64,000 nucleotides of DNA from an uncultured Flavobacteriaceae bacterium (GCA_913065125.1 CAJYAG010000002.1:124001-188000), one strand, 5' to 3'; counted from the first letter of the stretch, positions 7,251 to 17,214 are shown. A program made the numbers and translations. The notes: generated from the letters alone by a model not told the origin.

Positions 7251-10115
7251 ATGTCAGAACAAAAAAGAGTTTTTTTAGTTGATGCTTATGCATTAATTTT
7301 CCGTGGATATTATGCGTTTATCAAAAACCCAAGAATCAATAGCAAAGGTTTAGATACTTCTGCAATTATGGGTTTTATGAATTCATTATTAGATGTTATA
7401 AAACGCGAACGACCAGATAAACTGGCGGTTTGTTTTGACAAAGGCGGAAGTGTTGATAGAGTTGAACTATTTGAAGCTTATAAAGCAAATAGAGACGCAA
7501 CTCCAGAAGCCATAAAAATTGCAGTTCCATATATTCAAGAAATCTTAAAAGCCATGCACATTCCAATTATGGTAAAAGAAGGTTTTGAAGCCGATGATGT
7601 GATTGGAACACTTTCTAAACAAGCAGAAAAAGAAGGTTATCAAACATTTATGGTAACGCCAGATAAAGATTTTGCTCAGTTAGTTTCAGAAAATATTTTT
7701 ATGTACAAACCTCGTTTTGGGGGTGGTTATGATGTTTGGGGGGTTCCGGAAGTGCAAGAAAAATTTGGAGTTACAGATCCGTTACAAGTCATTGATTTTT
7801 TAGGAATGATGGGAGATTCTTCTGATAACATTCCTGGTTTGCCTGGCGTTGGAGAAAAAACTGCAAAAAAGTTTTTAACCGCTTATGGTTCTATGGAAAA
7901 CTTGTTAGCAAATACACATGAGCTAAAAGGAAAAATGAAGGAGAAAGTGGAAGGCGCAAAAGAACTAGGATTGCTTTCTAAAAAATTAGCCACAATTATG
8001 TTGGATGTTCCTGTGACGTTTAACGCAAAGGATTTTGAACTTGATCAACCAGATATTGAAAAAGTTACCGAACTTTTTAACGAATTAGAATTCAGGAATT
8101 TATTGGTCAACTTTACCAGAACATTCGCCGTTAAAGAAGAAGAAAATTCCACAAAAACTACTGAAACAAAAGTGGTCGCTTCGACTACGCTCAGCGAACA
8201 AAAACACAAAAAACCTGTAAACAACAATAAAGACGGACAATTTGATTTGTTTGCTGCTCCAGGAACTGGAAACGTTTCTGAAGAAGAAGTTGCATCGGGA
8301 TTTAAAACCATAAAAACAACCAATCATTTTTACCAACATATCGATTCGCCTTTGTCTCGAAAAATGTTGTTGAAAAAACTACTACAACAAACATCGGTTT
8401 GTTTTGATACCGAAACCACTGGTTTAAAAGCCTTAGAAGTTGAGTTAATCGGAATTGCATTTTCATACGAAATCGGAAAAGGATATTATGTTTCGTTTCC
8501 AGAAAATCAAGAAGAAACGAAAACGATTTTAGAAGAATTTCGTCCGTTTTTTGAATCCGAAGGAATTGAAAAAATTGGACATAATTTAAAATATGATATC
8601 AAAGTATTATCGAATTATGAAATGCCTGTAAAAGGGAAATTGTTCGATACGATGATTGCACATTATTTAATCAATCCAGATATGCGACATAATATGGATA
8701 TGTTGGCAGAAACCTATTTGAATTATCAACCCGTTTCAATTACAGAACTGATTGGTAAAAAAGGAAAAAACCAACTTTCTATGCGTGTTATTCCTATTGC
8801 AGAACAAACAGAATATGCGGTGGAAGATGCAGATATCACTTTGCAATTAAAAGAACATTTTACCAAAGAATTAGAAAGCGGAAATGTGACCAAATTGTTT
8901 AACGAAATTGAAACTCCGTTAGTTTCTGTGCTTTCTGCAATGGAAATTGAAGGAATTAATATCAATTCTGAATTTTTAAAAGGATTGTCGGTTGAGTTGG
9001 CAAAAGACATTGATCGCTTAGAAAAAAGCGTATACGAACAAGCTGGAGAAGAATTTAATTTAGCATCGCCAAAGCAATTGGGAATTGTGTTGTTTGAAAA
9101 ACTAAAATTGGTTGACAAACCTAAAAAGACCAAAACAGGACAATATGCAACTTCAGAAGATATTTTAAGTTATTTGGCAAAAGAACATCAAATTATTAGA
9201 GATATTTTAGAATTTCGTCAGTATAAAAAATTACAAAGCACCTATGTTGATGCGTTGCCAAATGAAGTCAATCCAAAAACAGGAAGAATTCACACCGTGT
9301 ATGCACAAGCAGTTGCTGCAACTGGTCGTTTAAGTTCTAACAATCCGAATTTACAGAACATTCCGATTAGAACAGCACGCGGACGAGAAGTTCGGAAAGC
9401 GTTTATTCCGCGTGATGAAAATCATGTTTTATTGGCGGCAGATTATTCTCAAATTGAATTGCGAATTATCGCTTCTTTGAGTGAAGAAGAAACCATGATT
9501 GAAGCATTTAAAAACGGTGAAGACATTCACGCTTCAACCGCTGCAAAAGTATTTAATGTTCCGTTAAACGAAGTAACTCGCGAACAAAGAAGCAATGCAA
9601 AAACGGTGAACTTCGGAATTATTTACGGCGTTTCTGCTTTTGGGTTGAGCAATCAAACAGATTTATCTAGAAGCGAAGCCAAAGAATTGATTGATACGTA
9701 TTACGAAACCTATCCGAAGTTACGGAATTACATGTCTTCTTTGGTAGATTTTGCTAGAGATAATGGGTATGTAGAAACGGTTTTAAAAAGACGTCGTTAT
9801 TTAAAAGACATCAATTCTAGAAATGCAGTTGTTAGAAATGCTGCTGAACGAAATGCGGTAAATGCGCCAATTCAAGGTTCGGCTGCGGATATTATTAAAC
9901 TCGCAATGATTCATATTTTTAGACGTTTTGAAAAAGAAAACTTTAAGTCTAAAATGTTATTGCAAGTACATGATGAATTGGTTTTTGATGCACATAAAGA
10001 CGAGTTAGAAATTATCAAACCAATTATCAAAGAAGAAATGGAAAATGCTTTTAAAATGGCGGTACCGTTAGATGTAGAAATGGGAATTGGGCAAAATTGG
10101 TTGGAAGCACATTAA
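7251..10115 (+). CDS. polA: DNA polymerase I
   Basis: Replication and repair polymerase, 954 residues with all three activities predicted. The N-terminal 5'-nuclease domain (about 1-290) has VDAYALIFR, GFEADDVIG and the GLPGVGEKTA helix-hairpin-helix. The 3'-5' exonuclease domain (about 355-545) keeps CFDTETTG (D386, E388), so proofreading is probably intact. The polymerase domain has DYSQIELR (D731), the O-helix RSNAKTVNFGIIYG and HDELV (H907, D908, E909). The linker between nuclease and exonuclease domains (about 295-355) is low in complexity and holds an in-frame palindromic repeat at residues 308-317, listed separately. Confidence 0.97.
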   Translation: MSEQKRVFLVDAYALIFRGYYAFIKNPRINSKGLDTSAIMGFMNSLLDVIKRERPDKLAVCFDKGGSVDRVELFEAYKANRDATPEAIKIAVPYIQEILKAMHIPIMVKEGFEADDVIGTLSKQAEKEGYQTFMVTPDKDFAQLVSENIFMYKPRFGGGYDVWGVPEVQEKFGVTDPLQVIDFLGMMGDSSDNIPGLPGVGEKTAKKFLTAYGSMENLLANTHELKGKMKEKVEGAKELGLLSKKLATIMLDVPVTFNAKDFELDQPDIEKVTELFNELEFRNLLVNFTRTFAVKEEENSTKTTETKVVASTTLSEQKHKKPVNNNKDGQFDLFAAPGTGNVSEEEVASGFKTIKTTNHFYQHIDSPLSRKMLLKKLLQQTSVCFDTETTGLKALEVELIGIAFSYEIGKGYYVSFPENQEETKTILEEFRPFFESEGIEKIGHNLKYDIKVLSNYEMPVKGKLFDTMIAHYLINPDMRHNMDMLAETYLNYQPVSITELIGKKGKNQLSMRVIPIAEQTEYAVEDADITLQLKEHFTKELESGNVTKLFNEIETPLVSVLSAMEIEGININSEFLKGLSVELAKDIDRLEKSVYEQAGEEFNLASPKQLGIVLFEKLKLVDKPKKTKTGQYATSEDILSYLAKEHQIIRDILEFRQYKKLQSTYVDALPNEVNPKTGRIHTVYAQAVAATGRLSSNNPNLQNIPIRTARGREVRKAFIPRDENHVLLAADYSQIELRIIASLSEEETMIEAFKNGEDIHASTAAKVFNVPLNEVTREQRSNAKTVNFGIIYGVSAFGLSNQTDLSRSEAKELIDTYYETYPKLRNYMSSLVDFARDNGYVETVLKRRRYLKDINSRNAVVRNAAERNAVNAPIQGSAADIIKLAMIHIFRRFEKENFKSKMLLQVHDELVFDAHKDELEIIKPIIKEEMENAFKMAVPLDVEMGIGQNWLEAH
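8174..8199. repeat. Short palindromic repeat inserted in frame within polA
   Basis: The segment GTCGCTTCGACTACGCTCAG with flanking GCGAAC is GC-rich, contains TCGCT/AGCGA inverted ends and resembles the TCGACTCCGCT-type palindrome at 48224-48282. It encodes residues VVASTTLSEQ in the polA interdomain linker. Its base composition differs sharply from the surrounding AT-rich codons. Confidence 0.6.
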
Positions 10116-10126
10116 TAAAATTGTAA

Positions 10127-10507
10127 ATGGAATTAGATTATATAGAAAATGTAAACAATCATGGCGAAAACGTAGTTCGGTTGTACAACTTTGACAAAGC
10201 TGAAGCAATTCAATTTAGAGATTTAATTAAAGACATTATTATTGCTAAAAAGCAGCGATTAGATTTATCTGAAGTTGATTTTATTCAGCCTCGCAATTGC
10301 AATTTACTTTTTGGTTTATTTAATTCTGACGAAGGAATACTTACCAAAGACAATGAGACCTTTTTCTGTGTTTTAACCATGGAAAGTTTTGTAAACATGG
10401 TGCAGCTTTTAGAACCTTTTTGCCAGAAAGAATCTAGAGGTTTTCAATATTTATATGATATTGACAATCCAACTGATTTATTGTTTTCACCGACTGCGAG
10501 TTGGTAA
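10127..10507 (+). CDS. Conserved hypothetical protein
   Basis: Encodes 126 residues, acidic and probably soluble; no signal peptide or membrane segment. I do not recognise a named domain. It starts 11 bp after polA and may be cotranscribed with it. The composition is ordinary for this genome, and the steady mix of conserved-looking segments (VRLYNFDKAEA, LLFGLFNSDEG, GFQYLYDIDNPTDLLFSP) suggests a real protein rather than a chance ORF. Confidence 0.75.
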   Translation: MELDYIENVNNHGENVVRLYNFDKAEAIQFRDLIKDIIIAKKQRLDLSEVDFIQPRNCNLLFGLFNSDEGILTKDNETFFCVLTMESFVNMVQLLEPFCQKESRGFQYLYDIDNPTDLLFSPTASW

Positions 10508-10603
10508 AAAAAAGGTTCTATTTTAAAGAAAATCAATGCTTAACGTCTATTTATAAAAAAACAAAAACCTTTTATTATTCCGGAACATATACTGTTAAAC
10601 ACC

Positions 10604-10611
10604 TATATTTG
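10604..10611 (+). promoter_or_regulatory. Probable -7 element for the propeller lipoprotein
   Basis: TATATTTG lies 51 bp upstream of the ATG at 10663. No clear -33 TTTG is at the right distance. Confidence 0.45.
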
Positions 10612-10662
10612 TTAGTATATAACTAGACATTCGCTGCAACCTAACACAACAAAAAAAGAATA

Positions 10663-11703
10663 ATGAACTTTCTGATTTCAATAATAACTTTGCTTCTATT
10701 TTTTTCTTGTAACGGACAGAAACCAAAAACAGTTGAATTAAAAGAGCCTAAAGTTTATACGAGTGCTGACATTGTTACAAGCAGTTTATTAGACAAAAAT
10801 GGAGACCTATGGTTTGGGACATCAACCGAAGGTCTTTATAAATTTGATGGTGAAAAATTCTCAAATTTTAATGAAGATGATGGACTTTGCACTAACCAAA
10901 TTTGGAGCATCATTGAAGATGACAAAGGAATTATTTGGTTGGCAACAAATAAGGGCTTGTTCAAATACAATGGTAAAACTTTTACCCAGATTACAATTCC
11001 TTACATTGACACAAGTAGTGAATGGTACAAAAGGGTTTACCCAACAGTAAACCCAAATCAGGCAAATTCAATAATTCAAGATAAAGATGGAATATATTGG
11101 ATTGGGACTTCAGGTGGTGGAGCTTACAAATATGACGGAAAAACATTTCAAAACATATTGGCTGAGAAAGGCAGGAAATATGAAGATAGCCTTCATCACA
11201 ACGTTATACAAAGCATAATACAGGACAAAGCTGGAAACATTTGGTTTGCTTCAATGAGTAATGGCGGATTAACGAAATACGATGGAGATACATTCCAAGA
11301 GTTCAAAACAGGAAGTGGATTAAGTGATAATATGGTTCGTTATGTCTATCAAGACCAAGAAGGGAATGTTTGGATAGGAACAAATGGAAATCGAAATGGT
11401 GGATTGGATAAGTTTGACGGAAAAAACTTTAGAAACTTTAATGAAAGTAATGGTTTGTGCAGTAATAATATTGCCGTTATATTCCAAAGTTCAGACGGAA
11501 AAGTTTGGTTAGGTAGCGACAGAGAAGCTCTTTGCTATTTTGAAAATGGGAGTTTCAAATCTTTAGACAAATTATCAGGAATTTCAATAAGAACAATCAT
11601 AGAAGATAAAGATGGAAATTTGTGGTTTGGTGGCAGAAAAGGAAATTTGTGGAAATATGATGGAGAGAAGTTGACCGACCTAACCCAGTTGAAAAATGAA
11701 TAA
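10663..11703 (+). CDS. Two-component-regulator-propeller lipoprotein
   Basis: A 346-residue lipoprotein: hydrophobic leader MNFLISIITLLLFFSC with lipidated C16, then a beta-propeller built from about seven repeats of the form ...I.EDKDGNIWFGT..GGLYKYDGK.F (for example IWSIIEDDKGIIWLATNKG, DKDGNLWFGGRKG). This is the repeat that forms the periplasmic sensor of Bacteroidota hybrid two-component systems, but here no kinase follows, so it is a free-standing propeller of unknown ligand. The flanking sequence (GCTAACACCGTATATAATTA at 11713-11732 and an ACTAG-n-TCGC motif on both sides) looks like that of laterally moved single genes in Bacteroidota. Confidence 0.8.
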   Translation: MNFLISIITLLLFFSCNGQKPKTVELKEPKVYTSADIVTSSLLDKNGDLWFGTSTEGLYKFDGEKFSNFNEDDGLCTNQIWSIIEDDKGIIWLATNKGLFKYNGKTFTQITIPYIDTSSEWYKRVYPTVNPNQANSIIQDKDGIYWIGTSGGGAYKYDGKTFQNILAEKGRKYEDSLHHNVIQSIIQDKAGNIWFASMSNGGLTKYDGDTFQEFKTGSGLSDNMVRYVYQDQEGNVWIGTNGNRNGGLDKFDGKNFRNFNESNGLCSNNIAVIFQSSDGKVWLGSDREALCYFENGSFKSLDKLSGISIRTIIEDKDGNLWFGGRKGNLWKYDGEKLTDLTQLKNE

Positions 11704-11860
11704 AAGGCAGCAGCTAACACCGTATATAATTAATGACTAGTTCTCGCCTACTTATAAAAATCCTTGCAACTAATCAAACACAAAACAGATAAAACAACAG
11801 TTGTTTTTTTTCATATAAAATAATGTTATCTTTAAAGTTCAACTTAGTTGCCCATTTTAA

Positions 11861-12577
11861 ATGAACACCAATTCTAAAGCATTTCTGATATTACTAATTA
11901 TTGTTATGAACAGTTGTACCAATTATTTATTTCTAAAAAATGTTCCTGTAAAAAACGTTCCTTTTGTAGCGAATTTTGATAATCAAGAAACATTTAATTC
12001 AAATTGGAAAGACAACTCTTTTGGGCATCCAAAATCGTATTCCTTAGAAAACAATCGTTTAAAAATTACAACTCGTGCTCACCGAAAAGACCGAGTAAAA
12101 GTAAAAACTGTACGAAAAGATTTTGGACTTGGCACTTATCAATGGAATATATATGTACCACAATTTGACTTAAACGACCAATGCAGTATTGGTGCTTTTA
12201 TTTATCATTCAGGAAAAACATCTTACGAAATAGATTTTGAAATAGGATCAGGAAACAAGGAAGATCGAAAAGAAGTAAACGCAAAACCTAATGAAGCACT
12301 TGTACATTGCACATCGCAATACAGCCCTAATTCTTCTGGTACTTTTAAAGTAATTACCGAACAATGGCATACTTTTAAACTTGAATTGACAGAAAAAAAG
12401 AATAGATATTTTGTAAAATGGTATATTAATGATGTTTTGGTAAAAACATTACAAACCAAAATAAAAACAAAACACAAGTTTACTGTTCATAACAGTCTAG
12501 AAAATTTATCGTTTATGGGAGAACATTTACCTTCTAAAGAAAATTATGTGCTGTTTAATTCTTTTACGTTTCATTAA
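11861..12577 (+). CDS. GH16-like (concanavalin A-like fold) lipoprotein
   Basis: A 238-residue lipoprotein with leader ending IVMNSC (C19). The mature part reads as a beta-sandwich related to glycoside hydrolase family 16: YEIDFEIG at 122-129 matches the catalytic E-x-D-x-E pattern (E123, D125, E127), with the later WHTFKLELT and VKWYINDVLVKT strands typical of the fold. The protein is shorter than usual secreted laminarinases and the substrate is unknown. It stands alone between the propeller gene and the pseudouridine synthase. Confidence 0.65.
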   Translation: MNTNSKAFLILLIIVMNSCTNYLFLKNVPVKNVPFVANFDNQETFNSNWKDNSFGHPKSYSLENNRLKITTRAHRKDRVKVKTVRKDFGLGTYQWNIYVPQFDLNDQCSIGAFIYHSGKTSYEIDFEIGSGNKEDRKEVNAKPNEALVHCTSQYSPNSSGTFKVITEQWHTFKLELTEKKNRYFVKWYINDVLVKTLQTKIKTKHKFTVHNSLENLSFMGEHLPSKENYVLFNSFTFH

Positions 12578-12611
12578 AAAAACCAACTTTAAAAACCTGA
12601 ATTTTATAAAG

Positions 12612-12619
12612 TATATTTG
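12612..12619 (+). promoter_or_regulatory. -7 element for the RluA-family gene
   Basis: TATATTTG ends 23 bp before the GTG start at 12643, implying a leader of about 18 nt and supporting that start. Confidence 0.6.
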
Positions 12620-12642
12620 CATACAATTTTATTCAAGCTTTT

Positions 12643-14319
12643 GTGTCTACATATTTTCAAACCTTTTCTAGATCTATAAACGAAATTGAACTTCCCAAAA
12701 AGTTTACATTTCCGTTTTATTATGAACCGCATTTGTTATGTGAAATAGCAGCAAAAGAAGTACAAAACTATATAGAAACTCAAACTGATTTTGAGCATAA
12801 TTTTGGTTTAGATCCTTCTAAAAAAGGATTGGCTATTGGAAAAATGTTTGGTGTTTTGGTTGTTGAAAACCAACAAAACCAAATTGGTTATATTACTGCG
12901 GTTTCTGGGAAATTAGCCAATACAAATATTCATAAAAAGTTTGTTCCGCCCGTTTTTGATATGTTGACCAAAGATTCTTATTTCTTACAGGAAGAAGCTG
13001 TTTTAAATGACATCAATTCTAAACTTGAGAACCTAGAAAACAATACAGAATATATAGAGTTGATTTCTCAATTAAAATCAGAAAAGAAAAAAGCGGCGAT
13101 TGATATTCGAGAGAAAAAAGAAGCTTTAAAAGCTGCTAAAAAAGAGCGCGATATCAAAAGAATAAAAGCACAATCAGAATTGCAACTCGAAGCCTATGCC
13201 GCTTATGAAGAATTGTTGAGTACAGAAAGTTTAGAAGCTAAATATTTTTTTAACAATGTAACTCGTTTTTGGGAACATACTTTAAATGCTATCAAAGAAA
13301 AACTTGCTGTTTTTACTACTCAAATTGATGCTTTAAAAGAAGAGAGAAAACTAAAATCTGCTGCTTTACAACAGTATTTATTTGAACAATATCAGTTTTT
13401 AAATTCGGCAAAAGAATCTAAAAATTTATCAGAACTTTTTGCGAAAACAACAGAACAAAATCCGCCTGCGGGTTCTGGAGAATGTGCTGCCCCAAAATTA
13501 TTACAACATGCATTTCTACACAATTTAAAACCCATTGCAATGGCTGAGTTTTGGTGGGGAAAATCGCCAAATACAGAAGTCAGAAAACACCAATATTTTT
13601 ATCCAGCGTGTCAAGGAAAGTGCAAACCAATTTTAGCATACATGTTATCCGAAATTGAAATGGACACAAATCCGATGCTGCAAAATCCTGCAATTGGAAA
13701 AGAACTCGAAATCATTTTTGAAGATGAAGATGTAATCGTTGTTTACAAACCTGCTGAGTTTTTATCGGTTCCTGGAATTCACATTCAAGATTCTGTTTAT
13801 ACGAGAATCAAACAACTATGTCCAACAATTTCAGGGCCAATAATTGTACATCGATTAGACATGTCTACTTCTGGATTGGTAGTTTTGGCAAAAAACAAAA
13901 AGGCACACAAAGACTTACAAAGTCAGTTTATCAATAAAACAGTTTCCAAAAAATATGTGGCTTTATTGGATGGGAATCTTAAAGAAGATTCTGGAACAAT
14001 TAGTTTGCCTTTGCGAGTTGATTTGGATGACAGACCAAGACAATTGGTTTGTTTTGAATACGGAAAAAAAGCAGAAACTAAATGGGAAGTTATCGAACGA
14101 AAAGACAACAAAACAAGAATTCATTTATTTCCAATAACTGGTAGAACACATCAATTAAGAGTTCACACATCGCATTCTTTGGGATTAAATACACCAATAA
14201 TTGGCGATGATTTGTATGGTAAAAAAGCAAATCGATTGCATTTACATGCTGCTTTTCTAGAATTTACACACCCAACAACAAAAGAGAAAATGGCGTTTCA
14301 TAAAAAAGCCGAGTTTTAA
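12643..14319 (+). CDS. RluA-family RNA pseudouridine synthase with long N-terminal extension
   Basis: Isomerises uridine to pseudouridine in RNA. The C-terminal third (about 345-558) is the RluA catalytic domain, with H403-R-L-D406-MSTSGLV (catalytic Asp 406), and GRTHQLRVH and GDDLYG downstream. The first ~340 residues are an extension with a charged coiled coil (about 130-260) and the segment GSGECAAPKLLQ. Start is GTG at 12643; no in-frame ATG is near, and the promoter fits. The final codons and stop lie within a terminator hairpin. Which RNA it modifies is not known. Confidence 0.88.
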   Translation: MSTYFQTFSRSINEIELPKKFTFPFYYEPHLLCEIAAKEVQNYIETQTDFEHNFGLDPSKKGLAIGKMFGVLVVENQQNQIGYITAVSGKLANTNIHKKFVPPVFDMLTKDSYFLQEEAVLNDINSKLENLENNTEYIELISQLKSEKKKAAIDIREKKEALKAAKKERDIKRIKAQSELQLEAYAAYEELLSTESLEAKYFFNNVTRFWEHTLNAIKEKLAVFTTQIDALKEERKLKSAALQQYLFEQYQFLNSAKESKNLSELFAKTTEQNPPAGSGECAAPKLLQHAFLHNLKPIAMAEFWWGKSPNTEVRKHQYFYPACQGKCKPILAYMLSEIEMDTNPMLQNPAIGKELEIIFEDEDVIVVYKPAEFLSVPGIHIQDSVYTRIKQLCPTISGPIIVHRLDMSTSGLVVLAKNKKAHKDLQSQFINKTVSKKYVALLDGNLKEDSGTISLPLRVDLDDRPRQLVCFEYGKKAETKWEVIERKDNKTRIHLFPITGRTHQLRVHTSHSLGLNTPIIGDDLYGKKANRLHLHAAFLEFTHPTTKEKMAFHKKAEF

Positions 14320-14331
14320 AAACTCGGCTTT
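14305..14331. terminator. Bidirectional terminator containing the stop codon of the RluA-family gene
   Basis: GCCGAG and CTCGGC, extended by T/A pairs, form a long stem with A-run before and TTT after. The stop codon at 14317-14319 is in the loop region. The convergent DUF5916 gene ends 22 bp further on, so it can serve both. Confidence 0.75.
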
Positions 14332-14352
14332 CTGGTATCTATTTATAATCAA

Positions 14353-17013
14353 CTACAACATAAATCGATACGTTGCTTTTATCAAAAAGATATTGTGTGC
14401 TGTTTGTCCAAAAATATTATCGTTTAAACTGGGCAATAAATTATCCATCGAATTTCCGTTTCTCGTCAATCCTTGAGACCAAACTAAAAAGATTTCAGAA
14501 CCCGGAATATATTCCCAACGGGCAACTAAATTAGATTGAAATTGGATAAAAGAAAAATCTGGGTTTCCAATAGTATAATCTGTAGTTGCATCTGTATTTT
14601 CATCCACCAAATAGCTGTCAGAATTAGAATCGTACATAATTTGATTGCTATTGTATTGTTGAAATCTATCTGTAAAATTGCTCGCCAACGAATTGGTAAT
14701 GTATTTAAAGTTACTATATCTTCCTCTAGAAATAAAAGGAGAACCATAATATTGAATGGTTAATTCTGGAGTAATTGTATAATTTAATCTTAGCGACAAA
14801 TTAAAAGTATCTTGGTCTAAACTTGCATTGATATATCTTGCAATGCTATTATTTCCGTTTCCAAAAGTGTTAGAAGTTACATATTGCAATTCTTGATTGT
14901 TTGAATTAACACCTGCAGATACAGAAATATTGAACGAGTTTATTGGTACATACTTCAAGTTTATCGATGCGTTTTTTCTTGTAAACGAATTGCTTTCACC
15001 TTTGGTTTGATTTAAGCTTATTCTAAATTGAAGTTTTTTTCTTTCATCACTTTGTAAATACCAATTTGTTTCAAATGATTTTGGCAAACGCAACATGGGC
15101 CCGCCACGCAAAGCAGAGTCTGTAAAGTCTACAACAGCATAGTGCATTCCGTAACCAGTTCCCCAATTGTTATTAAATGTTGCATGTGCATTATTATTAA
15201 AACCTAAATACGTATGTTTTCCTTCAAAATTCCAAGAAGCATAATGATTGTAATTTACTTGTAAAGATCTAAAAACAGAAAATGGTTTTAATGATTTATA
15301 CGCCATCCAATTATAATGCGTGATGTCATCCGCATTTCGTTGAAAACCCATATCGTTCATTTCTAATTCTGGTGAACGCCAAGTTACTCCACTTTCAAAA
15401 AGGAATTTTCCTCCGCCACCTTTTCCTACTTTAAAATTTCCTCCAGTTCCTGTTAAAGAAGTTCTGTTTGGATCAACATTTACATGCGTTGCATCAACTC
15501 TTTGAAAATTGTGTCTAAGACTTGTTTGCGTATTGTAAATTGCTTGTTTACTTCCTAAAACTTTACTCATAACTAAGTTTCCTGAGGCGTACCAAGTTCT
15601 TTCATTCCATTGATGTTTAAAATCAACTCCGCCAGTATAAGCAGCATTATGAATATCGGTAATATGTGTGTCTGTTAAATTTCTATTTGATGCCGTAAAA
15701 ATTCCGCCAATAAGCGTATTACTATTGTTGTATTCTTTTTGCAATCTTGTTAAAAAGTAGTTTGTTAAAGGCTCAATAACTTCTTGTCTTCGCGTTCCGT
15801 TAATGTCTATTTCTGCAAATTCTTCTTGAGTAACTGCTTCTAAAATTCCGATGGATAAACCTGATTTTGTTTTTCCAGAGAATTTTGCGGCTCCTAAAAT
15901 TGTAGTATTTCCAGGTCTTTGCACAAATTCTCCAGTTCCTGCTGTTGTTCCTCCTTGCGGACTTCTACCAATTCTACGAGAATAAAAAACATTGTCTCTT
16001 GTAAAAGGACCGCCAGCTTCTGCTTTGGTAACTTGATAATCAAAAATGTTTTTATTTTCTACAAAAAACGGACGTTGTTCTTCTTGAAAAATTTGAAAAC
16101 CATCTAACGAAATTGCAGATGGATCTGCTTCAACTTGGCCAAAATCTGGATTTACCGTAAAATCTAACGTTAAATTATTTGTAATTCCAATTTTACCATC
16201 TAATCCAAAATTGGTGCTGCTTCTTTTTCCTGTTGCAAACGGATTTCCGATTTCTTTTTCAAACGTTTCTGTTTGTCCAACTGCATAAGGTTGAATTTCT
16301 AATTGTTTTTGTGGTTTTATATTTTTAATTCCGTGTAATTCTCCCATATTACTAATCCAACCAGAAACAGTTCTAGGCATTCTTTGCCAAAGCGTACGTT
16401 CATTTAATCTAAAATCCATTCGTTGAATTTGCATTCCCCAAACTTGTTCTACAGCATCTGTAAATCGAATTTGAGAAAGCGGAATTTTAAATTCTGCCGT
16501 CCAACCTTCTTCGTCAATTTTGGTTTTTACAAACCATATTGGGTTCCAACTTTTATCCCAACTTTTACCGTTTAAAGAAGCAAATTCTTCTCCTTTCACT
16601 CCTGCAGCAGTTACTGTAAATGCAAAAGCCGTTCTTAAATCGTGATAACTATCTAAATTTATTTCAATCCAATCTCCGTCATTTCCATCTCTACGAGACA
16701 AGCGTTTTACAATTTTATCTGGCTCAGAATCAAAACAACGAACAGCTAAATATAAATTCTTGTCGTCATAAATAATTTTAAATTTTGTTTTTTGTGTTGG
16801 TGGATTCCCTTCTACAGGTGATAATTGTGTAAAATTAGCATTCCAAGGAACAGCGTTCCAAGTTTCATCAGTAATATTACCATCGATAATTGGTGCTTTG
16901 TTTGTTTTTTTTGTAGTGTAAATTCTTTTTGGTACTTTTTTGTTTGTATCTTCTTGACTATAGGTTATTTGCACAACAAAAAATGCAAGAAAAATTGAGA
17001 GTTTTTTTATCAT
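14353..17013 (-). CDS. DUF5916 outer-membrane protein with N-terminal CBM9-like domain
   Basis: An 886-residue envelope protein. Signal peptide MIKKLSIFLAFFVVQITYSQ; a carbohydrate-binding family 9-like domain follows (about 28-215: APIIDGNITDETW, NLYLAVRCFDSEPDKI, GDWIEINLDSY, WTAEFKIPLSQIRF). The rest is the DUF5916 region, rich in alternating aromatic strands and ending in a strand with a penultimate Met-Leu (ATYRFML), consistent with an outer-membrane beta-barrel. Members are common in marine Bacteroidota; substrate and function are not established. It stands alone, convergent with the RluA-family gene. Confidence 0.85.
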   Translation of the reverse strand: MIKKLSIFLAFFVVQITYSQEDTNKKVPKRIYTTKKTNKAPIIDGNITDETWNAVPWNANFTQLSPVEGNPPTQKTKFKIIYDDKNLYLAVRCFDSEPDKIVKRLSRRDGNDGDWIEINLDSYHDLRTAFAFTVTAAGVKGEEFASLNGKSWDKSWNPIWFVKTKIDEEGWTAEFKIPLSQIRFTDAVEQVWGMQIQRMDFRLNERTLWQRMPRTVSGWISNMGELHGIKNIKPQKQLEIQPYAVGQTETFEKEIGNPFATGKRSSTNFGLDGKIGITNNLTLDFTVNPDFGQVEADPSAISLDGFQIFQEEQRPFFVENKNIFDYQVTKAEAGGPFTRDNVFYSRRIGRSPQGGTTAGTGEFVQRPGNTTILGAAKFSGKTKSGLSIGILEAVTQEEFAEIDINGTRRQEVIEPLTNYFLTRLQKEYNNSNTLIGGIFTASNRNLTDTHITDIHNAAYTGGVDFKHQWNERTWYASGNLVMSKVLGSKQAIYNTQTSLRHNFQRVDATHVNVDPNRTSLTGTGGNFKVGKGGGGKFLFESGVTWRSPELEMNDMGFQRNADDITHYNWMAYKSLKPFSVFRSLQVNYNHYASWNFEGKHTYLGFNNNAHATFNNNWGTGYGMHYAVVDFTDSALRGGPMLRLPKSFETNWYLQSDERKKLQFRISLNQTKGESNSFTRKNASINLKYVPINSFNISVSAGVNSNNQELQYVTSNTFGNGNNSIARYINASLDQDTFNLSLRLNYTITPELTIQYYGSPFISRGRYSNFKYITNSLASNFTDRFQQYNSNQIMYDSNSDSYLVDENTDATTDYTIGNPDFSFIQFQSNLVARWEYIPGSEIFLVWSQGLTRNGNSMDNLLPSLNDNIFGQTAHNIFLIKATYRFML

Positions 17014-17183
17014 CCTTAATAATTGATTTTTAATCGAAAAAGTTCTTTTACTTTTAAAAAGACTTCGAAAAAATGGAATTGTTACATTGACAAAACGAAA
17101 GTAGGTTTTTACTATCTTAATTATTTGTTAAAACTTCTATGTATCCACTTAATATCCAGCATATAAAATAAACGCAAACAGTG

Positions 17184-17214
17184 TTTGTCTATTTCATATT
17201 TAGTTGTACCTTTG
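17184..17214 (+). promoter_or_regulatory. Strong promoter for rplM-rpsI
   Basis: TTTG (17184-17187), a 19-bp spacer and TACCTTTG (17207-17214): a textbook Bacteroidota promoter, 55 bp before the rplM ATG. Confidence 0.85.

Noticed and set aside
8045..8339. Two antisense ORFs inside polA
   Set aside because: They lie opposite a fully conserved gene and have no family features.
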